In this document: positions 7,474-17,604 of the stretch, in pieces
Layout of the letters: each line of letters opens with the position of its first letter
Numbering within the stretch: position 1 is the stretch's first letter
Source of the DNA: Bacteroidaceae bacterium
Lineage (GTDB): Bacteria > Bacteroidota > Bacteroidia > Bacteroidales > Bacteroidaceae
Direction: 5' to 3'
Length of the DNA stretch: 57,820 nt
NCBI GenBank assembly: GCA_017521285.1
Contig: JAFXDG010000019.1
Coordinates: 1 to 57,820 of the forward strand
Position numbers and translations under genes: made by a program
The notes under the pieces: model-generated
The model's database searches: none
The model's input: only the letters and a program-made list of their open reading frames with translations
What the model was told of the DNA's origin: nothing

Positions 7474-7518
7474 GCCCTCCCACATGCCCTCCACAAGGGA
7501 GGGGCAAGGGGGAGGGTC
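7474..7518. repeat. G/C-rich hairpin repeat between infB and cvpA
   Basis: GGCCCTCCC...CCCTCCACAAGGGAGGGG then CAAGGGGGAGGGTC. This is the third copy of the family seen at 5262 and 5417. It lies immediately upstream of the cvpA start. Confidence 0.75.
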
Positions 7519-7531
7519 CACTATTTATTAT

Positions 7532-10399
7532 TTACAACGTCTGCTGTACTTCAACCTCCTGGAAGGATTCGATGATATCGCCCACCTGAATGTCGTTGTA
7601 GTTCACCAGACTGATACCACACTCGAAATTGGTACCCACTTCCTTCACATCGTCCTTGAAGCGCTTCAAGGCATTGATGCTTCCGGTAAAGATTACAATA
7701 CCGTCGCGGATAAGGCGAGCCTTGTCCGAACGCTTCACCTTGCCTTCCTTCACCATGGCACCAGCCACAGTACCGACCTTGGTGATGCGGAACACCTCGC
7801 GCACTTCGATGGTAGAGGTTACCTCCTCTTTCACTACCGGAGCAAGCATACCCACCATGGCGGCCTTCACCTCTTCGATGGCATCGTAAATCACAGAATA
7901 CTTGCGGATATCGACACCATTCTGCTCGGCCAACTTGGCGGCTGACGCAGAAGGACGTACCTGGAAGCCCACGATGATGGCCCCTGATGCAGAAGCCAAT
8001 ACCACGTCTGACTCGGAAATCTGTCCCACACCCTTGTGCAACACATTTATCTGAATCTGTTCGGTAGAGAGCTTGATCAACGAGTCGCTCAATGCTTCCA
8101 CAGAACCGTCCACGTCACCCTTCACGATAATATTCAATTCATGGAAGTCACCCAAAGCCAAGCGACGGCCCACTTCGTCGAGTGTAAGCATCTTCTGGGT
8201 ACGCAAGCCCTGTTCGCGTTGCAACTGCTCACGCTTGTTGGCAATCTCGCGTGCCTCCTGCTCAGTTTCAATCACGTGGAAGGTATCACCGGCGGCAGGT
8301 GCACCATTCAAACCGAGAATCAACACAGGCTCGGCAGGTCCGGCCTCTTTGATGCGCTGGTTACGTTCGTTGAACATGGCCTTAATCTTACCATAGTGTG
8401 TACCGGCCAATACGATGTCTCCCATACGGAGTGTACCGTTTGACACGAGCACGGTAGCCACATAACCGCGACCTTTATCGAGTGACGACTCGATGATGGA
8501 ACCTGTACCCTTGCGGTCAGGGTTGGCCTTCAACTCCAACATTTCGGCTTCGAGCAACACTTTTTCAAGCAATTCCTCCACACCGATACCCTTCTTGGCA
8601 GAGATGTCCTGGCTCTGGTACTTACCACCCCACTCTTCCACGAGGAAGTTCATGGCGGCCAACTCTTCCTTAATCTTGTCGGGATTGGCGGCAGGCTTAT
8701 CCACCTTGTTGATAGCAAACACAATAGGCACACCCGCAGCCATTGCATGGTTGATGGCCTCCTTCGTCTGAGGCATCACACTATCGTCGGCAGCTACGAT
8801 GATGATGGCAATATCCGTTGCCTTGGCACCACGGGCACGCATAGCTGTAAACGCTTCGTGACCAGGAGTATCCAAGAAAGTAATATTGCGTCCATCATCC
8901 AATGTCACATGATAAGCACCGATATGCTGGGTGATACCACCCGCCTCACCGGCAATCACATTGGCCTTACGGATGTAGTCGAGCAACGAAGTCTTACCGT
9001 GGTCAACGTGACCCATCACCGTTACAATCGGTGCACGAGGTTTCAAATCTTCCTCGCTATCCTCTTCCTCCGTAATGGCTTCAGCTACTTCGGCGCTCAC
9101 ATATTCTGTTTGGAAACCAAACTCTTCGGCTACCATATCGATAGTCTCAGCATCAAGACGCTGGTTGATGGACACCATGATACCGATGCTCATACAAGTA
9201 CCGATAACCTTCGTTACAGGCACGTCCATCATGTTGGCAAGCTCGTTGGCAGTAACAAACTCGGTCAGTTTGAGCACCTTGCTTTCCAGCTCTTCCTGCA
9301 TCTCCAACTCCATCTGGCGGTTGAAGGCATTTTCGCGCTTTTCCTTACGGAACTTGGCACCCTTGTTCTTACCCTTGGCAGTCAGGCGTGCCAACGTCTC
9401 TTTCACCTGCTTTGCCACATCTTCGTCGCTAACCTCAGCCTTTACGGGTTGCTTCTTATTGCGTTCGCGATCCTTACGCTTGCGGTCGTTCTTATCTGCT
9501 GACGGAGCACCGGGGAATCCACCTCCACCATTCTGCTTCGGTGTATTCTGGCGAGGAGCATTGCCTGCATTGGCACCCTCTTTGGCTATGTCAACACGCT
9601 CTTTGTTGATACGGTTGCGTTTTTTCTTCTTCTTGGTTTCATCACCACTTCCGGCCTCACCATCCTTACGGATTTCCTTCATGATGGAGTCCTTCAACTG
9701 CTTACGTTGTTCAACACGCTGACGGTCTTTGGCTTCACGCTCCTTTTTACGCTCCTCCTTAGATTTCTTCTTCGGACGAGTAGATTGGTTCAAAGCAGCC
9801 AAATCAATTTGGCCGACCACATTGATTTTTGAGACGAACTCGGGTGTGCGCACTTTGAAGACGGCATCGTCCTTATCTTCTCCGGCGGATTGGATGTCTG
9901 CAGTTTCTACCTCCTTAACAGGAGCCGGTTCTTCTTTCACAATCTTCTTCACAGGTTCAGCTTTCGGAGTGTCAACCACAGGCTCCCCCACTACAGCTTT
10001 CGGAGTTTCAACGGTCTTTTTGGGCTCCTCTTTTTTCTCAGGTGTGGCAGATTTTTTTCCCAGGTTATCCAAATCTATTTTCCCAACAGACTTGAATTTG
10101 GGCTTCAAATCTTCCGAAACACCCAAGCGCATCACTTCTTCTGATTTCTTCTCCGCAGGTTGAGCCGGTTTCTCTTCTTTGGTCTTCTTTTGCCAATCGC
10201 GTGCAACGGGTTTTACCGGTTTGCCACGCAGGGCATCGTCCTTGCCAAACTCTTTGACCAGGGCGTCATATTGTTCATCTGTTATTTTCGCGTTAGAGTC
10301 GGCTTCCACAGTGCCGAATCCTTTCTTTTGCAGAAACTCAACAGCCGTCGAGACTCCCACATTCAATTCTCTTATTACTTTGCTTAGTCTTACTGCCAT
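7532..10399 (-). CDS. infB: Translation initiation factor IF-2
   Basis: A 955-residue GTPase that brings initiator tRNA to the ribosome. It has an N-terminal IF-2N domain ([23 protein letters not shown]), a long charged, Lys/Glu-rich linker (about residues 60-370), a second IF2-N-like region, and the G domain with GHVDHGKTS (~460), DTPGHEAF and NKVDKP. EF-Tu-like and C-terminal domains end at [15 protein letters not shown]. The length is normal for Bacteroidales. It is preceded by nusA and followed by cvpA in the canonical rimP-nusA-infB cluster; an inverted repeat fills the nusA-infB gap (10405-10517). Confidence 0.98.
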   Translation of the reverse strand: MAVRLSKVIRELNVGVSTAVEFLQKKGFGTVEADSNAKITDEQYDALVKEFGKDDALRGKPVKPVARDWQKKTKEEKPAQPAEKKSEEVMRLGVSEDLKPKFKSVGKIDLDNLGKKSATPEKKEEPKKTVETPKAVVGEPVVDTPKAEPVKKIVKEEPAPVKEVETADIQSAGEDKDDAVFKVRTPEFVSKINVVGQIDLAALNQSTRPKKKSKEERKKEREAKDRQRVEQRKQLKDSIMKEIRKDGEAGSGDETKKKKKRNRINKERVDIAKEGANAGNAPRQNTPKQNGGGGFPGAPSADKNDRKRKDRERNKKQPVKAEVSDEDVAKQVKETLARLTAKGKNKGAKFRKEKRENAFNRQMELEMQEELESKVLKLTEFVTANELANMMDVPVTKVIGTCMSIGIMVSINQRLDAETIDMVAEEFGFQTEYVSAEVAEAITEEEDSEEDLKPRAPIVTVMGHVDHGKTSLLDYIRKANVIAGEAGGITQHIGAYHVTLDDGRNITFLDTPGHEAFTAMRARGAKATDIAIIIVAADDSVMPQTKEAINHAMAAGVPIVFAINKVDKPAANPDKIKEELAAMNFLVEEWGGKYQSQDISAKKGIGVEELLEKVLLEAEMLELKANPDRKGTGSIIESSLDKGRGYVATVLVSNGTLRMGDIVLAGTHYGKIKAMFNERNQRIKEAGPAEPVLILGLNGAPAAGDTFHVIETEQEAREIANKREQLQREQGLRTQKMLTLDEVGRRLALGDFHELNIIVKGDVDGSVEALSDSLIKLSTEQIQINVLHKGVGQISESDVVLASASGAIIVGFQVRPSASAAKLAEQNGVDIRKYSVIYDAIEEVKAAMVGMLAPVVKEEVTSTIEVREVFRITKVGTVAGAMVKEGKVKRSDKARLIRDGIVIFTGSINALKRFKDDVKEVGTNFECGISLVNYNDIQVGDIIESFQEVEVQQTL

Positions 10400-10404
10400 A
10401 ATTT

Positions 10405-10517
10405 CATTTACAATTTACCATGTACAATTTACAATTCGTCACACCCAAATTTACTTTGTACAACAACAGCATGTCTTTCAGCCTAATTGTACATTGTAAA
10501 TTGCTAAAATTGTAAAT
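10405..10517. repeat. Word-iterated inverted repeat between nusA and infB
   Basis: The left arm CATTTACAATTTACCATGTA (10404 onward) and the right arm ATTGTACATTGTAAATTG... to 10517 are imperfect inverse copies built from the word ACAATTTAC. They flank about 45 bases of unique sequence. A CAAATTTA (10446-10453) reads TAAATTTG on the minus strand, a possible -7 for infB, but no -33 is evident. Confidence 0.7.
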
Positions 10518-10521
10518 GCCT

Positions 10522-11778
10522 TTATTCTTCAAACTCAGATTTCAATATATCAAGTATTTCATCTACGGTATCCTCCTCGAGGTCAGCCTTTTCAATGAGC
10601 ATTTCACGCGGAGCGTTCAACACACCCTTGGCTGTGTCGATACCCAATTTCTTGATGGCATCAATTACCCAACCGTCAATCTCGTCGCGGAATTCGTCGA
10701 GCATAATGTCCTCTTCACCTTCACCCTCTTCCAATTCACGGAATACATCAATGGTAAATTCGGTGAGCATACTTGCCAACTTGATGTTCATACCCTGCTT
10801 ACCGATGGCCAATGACACCTCTTCGGGACGCAGATAGACTTCTGCCTTATGATTTTCAGGATCCAGTTCAAGAGTGCTGACCTTGGCAGGGCTAAGGGCA
10901 CGCTTGATGAACAATTCTATATTGTTGGTAAAGGGAATCACGTCGATATTCTCGTTGCGCAACTCACGCACGATACCACGGATACGCGAACCCTGCACAC
11001 CCACACAAGCTCCTACAGGGTCAATACGGTCATCGTATGACTCTACGGCAATCTTGGCACGCTCTCCCGGGATGCGGGCAATGCGGCGTACGGTGATAAG
11101 ACCATCGTTGATTTCGGGCACTTCATTCTCCAACAAGCGCTGCAAGAAGACAGGAGAAGTACGGCTCAATATAATCTTGGGATTATTGTTCTCGTTGTCC
11201 ACACGGGCGATGACGGCACGCACAGCTTCACCTTTGCGGTAGAAATCAGAGGGAATCTGCTCGCTCTTGGGCAAAAGCAACTCGTTACCTTCATCATCCA
11301 GCAACAGGATTTCCTTCTTCCATATCTGATAAACCTCAGCGCTGATAATGGTGCCCACCTTATCTATATACTTGTTATAGAGGCTGTCCTTTTCCAGCTC
11401 CAGAATTTTAGAAGCTAATGTCTGGCGCAGATTCAGGATGGCACGGCGACCGAATTTCTCAAAGAACACCTCATCGGTAACCTCTTCACCCACTTCGTAT
11501 GATTCATCAATTTTCTGTGCCTCACTCAACGAAATCTGCATATTGGGATTCACCAAATCATCATCGGCAACCACTTCGCGATTGCGCCAGATTTCAAAGT
11601 CACCCTTGTCGGGATTTACAATCACGTCATAGTTCTCATCCGTACCGAACATCTTGGCAATTACGCTGCGGAAGCTTTCCTCCAACACACTCACCATCGT
11701 AGTTCTGTCAATGTTCTTCGTCTCCTTAAATTCCGAGAACGTATCAATCAAACTGATTGTTTCTGCTTTCTTGGCCAT
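10522..11778 (-). CDS. nusA: Transcription termination/antitermination protein NusA
   Basis: A 418-residue NusA. It has the N-terminal RNA-polymerase-binding domain (MAKKAETISLIDTF...), an S1 domain (about residues 130-200), and KH domains with RGIVRELRNENIDVIPF and EVSLAIGKQGMNIKLAS (GKQG loop). A short C-terminal extension contains a HhH-like stretch (LGIDTAKGVLNAPREMLIEK). It modulates pausing and termination. It is located 6 bases after the rimP stop codon, as in most bacteria. Confidence 0.97.
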   Translation of the reverse strand: MAKKAETISLIDTFSEFKETKNIDRTTMVSVLEESFRSVIAKMFGTDENYDVIVNPDKGDFEIWRNREVVADDDLVNPNMQISLSEAQKIDESYEVGEEVTDEVFFEKFGRRAILNLRQTLASKILELEKDSLYNKYIDKVGTIISAEVYQIWKKEILLLDDEGNELLLPKSEQIPSDFYRKGEAVRAVIARVDNENNNPKIILSRTSPVFLQRLLENEVPEINDGLITVRRIARIPGERAKIAVESYDDRIDPVGACVGVQGSRIRGIVRELRNENIDVIPFTNNIELFIKRALSPAKVSTLELDPENHKAEVYLRPEEVSLAIGKQGMNIKLASMLTEFTIDVFRELEEGEGEEDIMLDEFRDEIDGWVIDAIKKLGIDTAKGVLNAPREMLIEKADLEEDTVDEILDILKSEFEE

Positions 11779-11784
11779 AATGTC

Positions 11785-12252
11785 TTATTTGAAGCTTATT
11801 AAGTATTTAGTATATTTTATTTCGTCATAAGCGAAGGTCACATCTTCGTCCACCATCTTGGGACGTTTCTCACCTTCCAGTTTCACCTTTTTGCTGATAG
11901 TCACGATGAAGTGGTTCTCATCAGCCTCTTTCAGTATGCCGGTCTGTTTCTTGCCGTCAGCCTTCAGCACCTCCACCTCTTTGCCAATGTGATTGATGTA
12001 CTGCTGCAACACCTTGAAAGGTTGGCCGATACCGGCAGAACCGACTTCCAGTTCAAAGTCTTCCTGTTCACGGTCAAGCTTTGATTCGATGAATCGGCTC
12101 AGTTCTACACAATCTTCAATCCACACCCCTTCGGCATGGTCAATCTCCACCACAATGCGATTGTCGGGAGTAACGGTTACATCCACTAAGAAATAGTCTT
12201 TTCCTTCCAGCCACTCTTCTACCAGTTGGCTCACTACGCTTTTCTCTATCAT
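11785..12252 (-). CDS. rimP: Ribosome maturation factor RimP
   Basis: A 155-residue RimP needed for 30S subunit maturation. It has the characteristic SxxIxxxLD-like region (CVELSRFIESKLDREQ), the LEVGSAGIGQPFKVLQQY block (counterpart of LEVSSPGIDRPL), and a C-terminal SH3-like domain ending IKYTKYLISFK. The start at 12252 (MIEKSVVSQLVEEWLEGKDY) was chosen because family members start there; upstream in-frame starts at 12267 and 12303 give unrelated N-termini. It is the first gene of the rimP-nusA-infB-cvpA-suf unit. Confidence 0.95.
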   Translation of the reverse strand: MIEKSVVSQLVEEWLEGKDYFLVDVTVTPDNRIVVEIDHAEGVWIEDCVELSRFIESKLDREQEDFELEVGSAGIGQPFKVLQQYINHIGKEVEVLKADGKKQTGILKEADENHFIVTISKKVKLEGEKRPKMVDEDVTFAYDEIKYTKYLISFK

Positions 12253-12324
12253 GCGCGTTTCTAACATGTAATAAAATAAAAATGGGGCCTTATCAAGCCC
12301 CACACATAATCATCATTTCGAGTG

Positions 12325-12356
12325 CAAATATACAAATAAACCACAGAATGACCAAC
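12325..12356 (-). promoter_or_regulatory. Promoter of the rimP-nusA-infB-suf operon
   Basis: CAAATATA (12325-12332) reads TATATTTG on the minus strand. CCAA (12352-12355) reads TTGG, giving a -33-like element with a 19-base spacer. Transcription should start near 12318, leaving a leader of about 65 bases before rimP. Confidence 0.65.
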
Positions 12357-12374
12357 TATTATCAGAAAAAAGCG

Positions 12375-12382
12375 TATTTTTG
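12375..12382 (+). promoter_or_regulatory. -7 element for the small membrane protein gene
   Basis: TATTTTTG matches TAnnTTTG, 20 bases before the start codon at 12403. No clear -33 motif. It is divergent from the rimP promoter within a 150-base gap. Confidence 0.5.
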
Positions 12383-12402
12383 CCGCATAAAAATCAAAAA
12401 AC

Positions 12403-12807
12403 ATGAGAAAAAGAGCCCAAAACAGCAATAAACAGTTCCTCATCGGCACAGCAGCCATGGCTTTTGCAGTCATGGCCGTAGTCATCATTTTTATCAATCT
12501 TTGCCTGCCCTACATCAAACCCGGCATGGAAAAGAAGCAGATAGCCGACCTTTACCAGATAGAATTTTCCAAAGGATTTGCCGGAGATTCAGCCATGGTG
12601 TATCTGAACGACAGCCTTGTCTGGTGCGACCTTGTACCAGCCGACACCACCATCCTGCGCATCCATCGCTTTGCCGACGAAAACACGCTGATGGTAAGCC
12701 GATCGGCCAACGATGCCGTTTCCATTTTCAACATCACTCAGAAGGCCGGCCGCCTTATCCTGCGGAAAAATAAGGATATGGTTTCCATGACTACGCTTGA
12801 TTGGTAG
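12403..12807 (+). CDS. Small single-pass membrane protein, unknown function
   Basis: 134 residues. A basic N terminus (MRKRAQNSNKQF) precedes one hydrophobic helix at about residues 13-35 (LIGTAAMAFAVMAVVIIFIN), then a soluble domain of about 95 residues (YIKPGMEKKQIADLYQIEF...). The topology suggests an anchored protein with its C-terminal part in the periplasm. I do not recognise a named domain. It is transcribed divergently from the rimP operon and convergently to the S41 protease gene. The start has a promoter match just upstream, supporting a real gene. Confidence 0.7.
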   Translation: MRKRAQNSNKQFLIGTAAMAFAVMAVVIIFINLCLPYIKPGMEKKQIADLYQIEFSKGFAGDSAMVYLNDSLVWCDLVPADTTILRIHRFADENTLMVSRSANDAVSIFNITQKAGRLILRKNKDMVSMTTLDW

Positions 12808-12810
12808 AGA

Positions 12811-13040
12811 CATTTACCATTTACCATGTACAATGTACCAGTCAGAAAAAGCCGTCATTTCATTTTTCAGACGCGGATGGATTGGTTTCAGGTTTCAGGT
12901 TCAAAGTTCAAAGTTCAAGGTTCAAGCCATCAGCCATCGCCAACTGCCATCGCCAACTGCCATCGCCATCAGCCATCCGCCATCGCCCAAAGTTCAGATC
13001 ACCTTCCCAATTGTACCTTGCAAATGGTAAATGGTACATG
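12811..13040. repeat. Nested word-iterated inverted repeat
   Basis: The outer arms CATTTACCATTTACCATGTA (12810 onward) and the block ending GCAAATGGTAAATGGTACATG (13020-13040) are imperfect inverse copies. Inside are a partial CAGACGCGGATGG (12869 onward), iterated GGTTCAAAGTTCAAAG words, and iterated GCCATCGCCAACT words. It fills the whole convergent gap between the membrane protein and the S41 protease, so it may terminate both transcripts. Confidence 0.7.
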
Positions 13041-13043
13041 AAT

Positions 13044-14705
13044 TTATTTTTTCACCGCAAACACCGCTGCATAGCTTGCACTGTCGCCCAACACCTCCAG
13101 AGCCTTGTCCAGATCGGGGTCTTTCTTCAGTTGCTGGATGATGACACCGCGTTGGTAATAATAGCGTTTCACAATCTCGGCTTCAATCAGCGGCTTGATG
13201 TCTTCTTTCTGACGGTCAAGGTCGGCCTCCAGATTGTGTTGCAACTTCTTTTCCAATGCTTCAAATTCAGCTTTGGCTCCCTCCAGATACCCTTCAAATT
13301 CAGCTATTTCTTTCAGTTTCTTCAAAGCCCCCTCGCTTTGACGGTCATATTTGAATCCGCTCTCCAACACCATTTTCTTGAAGGTGGCATAATCTTCATC
13401 CGTAAGTGCAAATTCCTGAGGCGGAGCTATCGTTTCATGTGTACGGGCATAATCGGTACCATAATCCAACAACACGTCATCATTGAGCAGATAGTAGAGC
13501 AGGTTCGACTCTTCCTCCACCTTCACCTCCACATCCGGGCGGATTCCTCCTCCGTCCCTCACTTCACGACCAGCAGCAGTATAGAACACATTGGTCAGAC
13601 TGTCCGGCGTGCGCACCGCACGCCCCGACGCATCGCGATGCTGATAGTCAAGCGCCTGTATGCAACGCCCGCTGGGAATATAATATTTCGATGTTGTCAC
13701 CTTCAATTGGCCATTATAGGGCAAGTCACGCGGAATCTGCACCAACCCCTTTCCATAAGTGCGCATTCCCACAATGACGGCACGGTCAAGGTCCTGCAAC
13801 GAACCGGCCACAATCTCTGAAGCCGAAGCCGAAGCCCCATCAACCAACACAGCCAAAGGAATCTCCAAGTCAAGCGGTTCACGGGTCGATTTATACACAT
13901 GACACGCTTGGCGCAACTTACCTTTTGTCGAAATGATTTCCAGCCCCTTAGGCACAAACATATTGACAATCTCCACCGCCTCCTTCAGCGAACCGCCACC
14001 ATTGCTCCGCAGGTCAAGCACCAGTTCTTTGGCACCCTGCTCCTTCAGTTCGATAACGGCACGGCGCACATCGCGGGCACAATTGTCCGTAAAGCCGGTC
14101 AGCTGTATATAGCCGGTGCTTCCGTTGGGCAATATGCCATAGTAGGGCACCGAAGGTGTCTGGATGTTTCGGCGCGTAATCTTGAATTCACGCGGAGCCT
14201 CTTCACCCGGACGCTCCACCTTCAACACAAAGGTTGTTGCCGCTTCGCCACGCAACATTTCGCTCACCTTGTCGGTCATCAGTCCCTTCACATCCTTACC
14301 GTCAATCTCCAGGATGATGTCCCCGGCCTTCAATCCCGCTTCAGCCGCCGGAGTATTTTCATACGGTTCGAAGATAACCACCCGGTCACGCTTCTTGTAA
14401 TAGCGGATGATGGAACCTATGCCAGCATATTTTCCCGTAATCATCTGCTTGAACTCATCCAAATCATCTTCGGGATAATATTCCGTATAGGGGTCAATCT
14501 CCTCCAACATGGCATCAATGCCCGCCCTTATCACCTTCTGCGGATCAATGGTGTCCACATAAAACATGTCCAGCTCCTTATACACCGAGTTGAACACATC
14601 CAGATTCTTGGACACTTGGAAATTATGGCTGTCGCGCTTGAATCCCGTCCAGCAGAAGCAAAGGGCCATCACACCGACGACTATTATCACGTTGTTTCTT
14701 TTCAT
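13044..14705 (-). CDS. C-terminal processing protease (S41 family, CtpA/Tsp-like)
   Basis: A 553-residue envelope protease. An N-terminal signal/anchor (NVIIVVGVMALCFCW) is followed by a PDZ domain at about residues 92-170 (GSIIRYY...AGLKAGDIILEIDGKDV). The S41 catalytic domain holds LRSNGGGS and VDGASASASEIVAG. By spacing to E. coli Tsp, the catalytic dyad is S294 and K319 (in YGKG), with D305 also conserved. The family cleaves proteins from the C terminus or processes envelope proteins in the periplasm. Downstream and upstream regions are repeat-filled, so it is likely monocistronic. A TACTTTTG-like -7 (minus strand, 14738-14745) lies 33 bases upstream. Confidence 0.93.
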   Translation of the reverse strand: MKRNNVIIVVGVMALCFCWTGFKRDSHNFQVSKNLDVFNSVYKELDMFYVDTIDPQKVIRAGIDAMLEEIDPYTEYYPEDDLDEFKQMITGKYAGIGSIIRYYKKRDRVVIFEPYENTPAAEAGLKAGDIILEIDGKDVKGLMTDKVSEMLRGEAATTFVLKVERPGEEAPREFKITRRNIQTPSVPYYGILPNGSTGYIQLTGFTDNCARDVRRAVIELKEQGAKELVLDLRSNGGGSLKEAVEIVNMFVPKGLEIISTKGKLRQACHVYKSTREPLDLEIPLAVLVDGASASASEIVAGSLQDLDRAVIVGMRTYGKGLVQIPRDLPYNGQLKVTTSKYYIPSGRCIQALDYQHRDASGRAVRTPDSLTNVFYTAAGREVRDGGGIRPDVEVKVEEESNLLYYLLNDDVLLDYGTDYARTHETIAPPQEFALTDEDYATFKKMVLESGFKYDRQSEGALKKLKEIAEFEGYLEGAKAEFEALEKKLQHNLEADLDRQKEDIKPLIEAEIVKRYYYQRGVIIQQLKKDPDLDKALEVLGDSASYAAVFAVKK

Positions 14706-14846
14706 ACCTTATATATATATCAGAAGCATTCAACTTGCAAAAGTAATGAAACATTCTCAGTTGGGTGCATATACTGCAAACATTTAACTTTATTTGGTGG
14801 TTCGGAAACAAAAGGTAACTGTTCAGCGGAAGATTGTTATTATAAG

Positions 14847-15152
14847 AAAACGCTGAGACGCAGAGGCGCAGAGATTCTTTCCATTCGATAGAGAGCATCC
14901 AGAGTGCGCAGAGATTTGACAGACAAGTCTGCCTCCTCAAAATGCCCGTAGGACGTTTTACACTCCAAGTTTCTATTAAACTCTAAAAAAGAGGCCTCTG
15001 CGTCTCGGCGTCTCGGCGTTTTTATTATCAGTTACAACAAAAGGATTATCCCCCCTTTTTCACGCAGCTTGCTGCATTGACCAACACAGCTGGCTCCGAT
15101 GGCCAACGCAGCTTGCTCCATCGGGCATCGCAGCCAGCTGTGTGAAAAAGGG
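14847..15152. repeat. Two inverted repeats in the 470-base gap upstream of the S41 protease gene
   Basis: The gap 14706-15175 has no gene. Arms 14847-14873 (AAAACGCTGAGACGCAGAGG...) and 14995-15023 (CCTCTGCGTCTCGGCG...) form one long inverted repeat around 120 bases. A second stem pairs 15053-15069 (CCCTTTTTCACGCAGCT) with 15136-15152 (AGCTGTGTGAAAAAGGG), with internal repeats of GCAGCTTGCT between. The second stem lies 24 bases past the stop codon of the 15176-17284 gene and probably serves as its terminator. Confidence 0.7.
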
Positions 15153-15175
15153 CAATTCTGACACGGGACGGAGAA

Positions 15176-17284
15176 TCATTTCATCATCACTTTCCCGCTC
15201 TCGCGCCATTCGTCAGGATAGGTCACGATGTAGAGATACGTGGCTGGAGTCTTTTTCACCTTCACCGATGCTTTGCCGCTTGCAAAGTTGGCTTCGCCCA
15301 CCTTGATGGCTTCCATGGTGTAGACCTCCAGCTTCACGGCTGTGGAGGAGGTACAGAGGAGGGTGGAGCCATTGATTTGTATGCGGGTGTACTCTTTGGA
15401 AAGGAATGGTATGTTATCTACTCGTGGTGTGGTACAATCTATAAAATCGGGGTGCAGATACAGACTTTCTTCGTTATTGCTCAGACAGGTGATGCGGCTT
15501 GGATTATAGACGACTGATTGTGAAATGTCGAATCCGTCAATCGGGAATACTCGGTTCAGTGAACCTATGCCTTCAACCCACACGTCTTCACGGTCTCCTG
15601 TCAAAGTGAGTCGTTTACGCTTCATTCCATCAATCTCTACTGAATCCACCTTTGAAACAAAGCACGTATCATAGCGAAGTATGGGGAAAGAGAATCTTGT
15701 CGGATCTTCAATATCATATGAGGCCAATAGTTTGACTTCGTCGCCTTCCTGCAAAGTGAAATCATAGCATAAGTCGAAACGATGATAATATTCATCATAA
15801 GCATATACCTTGCCGTTGAATTCCTGCAGTTTATCGTATGGAATACTATACATGGATTCCGTCCAATCAAAGGTAAACGTACCGGGTCTGACTTCCTCTT
15901 TCAGCATAATTTGTCTGAATTGCCCATCTGAAGTGTCGCTGTACCCCCAATTCTGTGTCCATATCATTCCTTCCTTCATCCACGGGGTTAACTCAGGATT
16001 GGCGAACTCACCATTAAAGTATATGTTTTGACCGTTGGACACCACTTGATACAATTTTATCCCTCCGGAAGAGCCGTCTGTAGCCCAAGGCATCCAAGCA
16101 CTGAAAAATGGGGAACTGATTCTTCCTATACCTTCTATCCACTGAAGACCAGAGTCAAAACTTATCACTTTACGTCCATGTACCTCACGTACTTCTTTTA
16201 CTGTAATTGGATAGAAAAAGTCTTCATCAAATTCATCCCATTCAGGACCTATACAGTCCAGACTGATTTCTTTTATGAACCCTGGGTAGTAATCACTCTC
16301 ATAAATGACATCGCCAACTTGCAGGCTGAAGTCATGGAGTAAGGTCGGCACATCTTTTCTTAATCCGTAAATATTCTCTTCGTTCGGGAAGAACCATACT
16401 TGTCCATTCTTTTCACGGATGGCACCCTGATACACATCATTTTGATAAAAAGATTTCCATATCTCTCCATTACAGATGGTATCTTCTCCTATACTATAAC
16501 AAATGGTGGTATTGCTGTATTTGCTATTTCCAAAAATGAAATTTTCGTAATGAAAATTGGAGTACCACTTTGTACCTGTAATTGAAAATTCAGTAGTTTT
16601 TTGTGTCGTGCTGCTCTGTTCTTCATTATATATTGTCCAATTCTCAGTTCCCGCATCCATGTCTTCAGGATTGTAAACGGAGTTTTTGACAATGTCTTTC
16701 ATGGTTCCTACATGTCCAACCTCCTCATCCTTGTCAACTGGTTCTACAATTATCCGAAGATTCATATTTGTTGTTAACCACAGCTTTCTGGATTCAGCAT
16801 AGTAGGTAAATGGATTTATGAGGAAAAAGGCAATTCTGTATCCATCCATAATGCTCTCTTCAAACAAAAGGACTTCTGCAGGATATGTAATAAGAGGGTA
16901 AAGCGAACTTCCTTCTTCATTATCTGTACCTTCTTCTGTTGGCATGGGTAAAGAGTTTGTCCCAAGTGTGATAGCTCTGGGATACTCCTCTTCCTCCTTT
17001 GACAAGAAAGAAAATGACTTCACCTGAAAGTTGTCGGGAAGCAGGATTTCGTATCTGATATATGGCAAAGCAGGTTTGTGTTCATCGTCGTTGTATGACC
17101 ACAAATGTACCAGTCGGTCCGGTTTGACAAAACAACCGTTTTCGTTTTCCGTAACAGTCATATTCTCCTTTACAAACTTGAAAGAAAAGGTTCTTTCGTA
17201 GGTTTGGGCAATCGCCCCCATACTCCCTAACATCAAAAAAAATGCAGAGAGCAACCATGCTACATAAATTTTTCCAATTCTCAT
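15176..17284 (-). CDS. Large secreted protein with T9SS-like C-terminal tail
   Basis: 702 residues with an N-terminal signal peptide (MRIGKIYVAWLLSAFFLMLGSMGAIAQ, hydrophobic core about 8-25). The body is rich in aromatic and acidic residues with no catalytic motif that I recognise. The last ~75 residues form a beta-strand-rich tail (LEVYTMEAIKVGEANF...ATYLYIVTYPD...GKVMMK) resembling a type IX secretion sorting domain. The tail is nearly the same in the otherwise unrelated protein at 35903-38116, including at DNA level. It is probably exported and surface-attached through PorU/PorV. A minus-strand TATCTTTG (17327-17334) with TAAA about 20 bases further upstream is a plausible promoter. Confidence 0.75.
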   Translation of the reverse strand: MRIGKIYVAWLLSAFFLMLGSMGAIAQTYERTFSFKFVKENMTVTENENGCFVKPDRLVHLWSYNDDEHKPALPYIRYEILLPDNFQVKSFSFLSKEEEEYPRAITLGTNSLPMPTEEGTDNEEGSSLYPLITYPAEVLLFEESIMDGYRIAFFLINPFTYYAESRKLWLTTNMNLRIIVEPVDKDEEVGHVGTMKDIVKNSVYNPEDMDAGTENWTIYNEEQSSTTQKTTEFSITGTKWYSNFHYENFIFGNSKYSNTTICYSIGEDTICNGEIWKSFYQNDVYQGAIREKNGQVWFFPNEENIYGLRKDVPTLLHDFSLQVGDVIYESDYYPGFIKEISLDCIGPEWDEFDEDFFYPITVKEVREVHGRKVISFDSGLQWIEGIGRISSPFFSAWMPWATDGSSGGIKLYQVVSNGQNIYFNGEFANPELTPWMKEGMIWTQNWGYSDTSDGQFRQIMLKEEVRPGTFTFDWTESMYSIPYDKLQEFNGKVYAYDEYYHRFDLCYDFTLQEGDEVKLLASYDIEDPTRFSFPILRYDTCFVSKVDSVEIDGMKRKRLTLTGDREDVWVEGIGSLNRVFPIDGFDISQSVVYNPSRITCLSNNEESLYLHPDFIDCTTPRVDNIPFLSKEYTRIQINGSTLLCTSSTAVKLEVYTMEAIKVGEANFASGKASVKVKKTPATYLYIVTYPDEWRESGKVMMK

Positions 17285-17604
17285 AATTGTATGTTATTAC
17301 AAGTTAGTGAAAATCATAGAATGCTACAAAGATAATGCTTTTACTGAAAAGTAAAGAATGAAGTATAAAGAATTTTACAGAAAATATTGAAAAGCATGTT
17401 TTTAGGGAGCTTGGCATGAGTGTTGAATACTGTTTTAGCACTCACATGTACAAGTTCCCAGTATTTGCCATTGGCTCTCTCCCCCCCTTGGGAAAGTTAG
17501 AGGAAGCTTTCCATCCTCCAAATTCTTTACACCACACAGTAATAAATTCCAAATCCCATTTCTTCTCTATTTCATCAGAGGGTAACGCTCTGTAACGGGT
17601 ACTT
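17285..17604. other. Noncoding gap upstream of the 15176-17284 gene
   Basis: Apart from the probable promoter near 17327-17357 and a short hairpin (TGAGTGTTGAATACTG...AGCACTCA, about 17417-17445), I see nothing with support. The short open frames here have no recognisable product. Confidence 0.4.

Noticed and set aside
10405-10517. Invertible promoter between nusA and infB (inverted repeats flanking a TAnnTTTG)
   Set aside because: The arms are imperfect and built of low-complexity words, no -33 element is present, and infB is essential; a plain hairpin is more likely.
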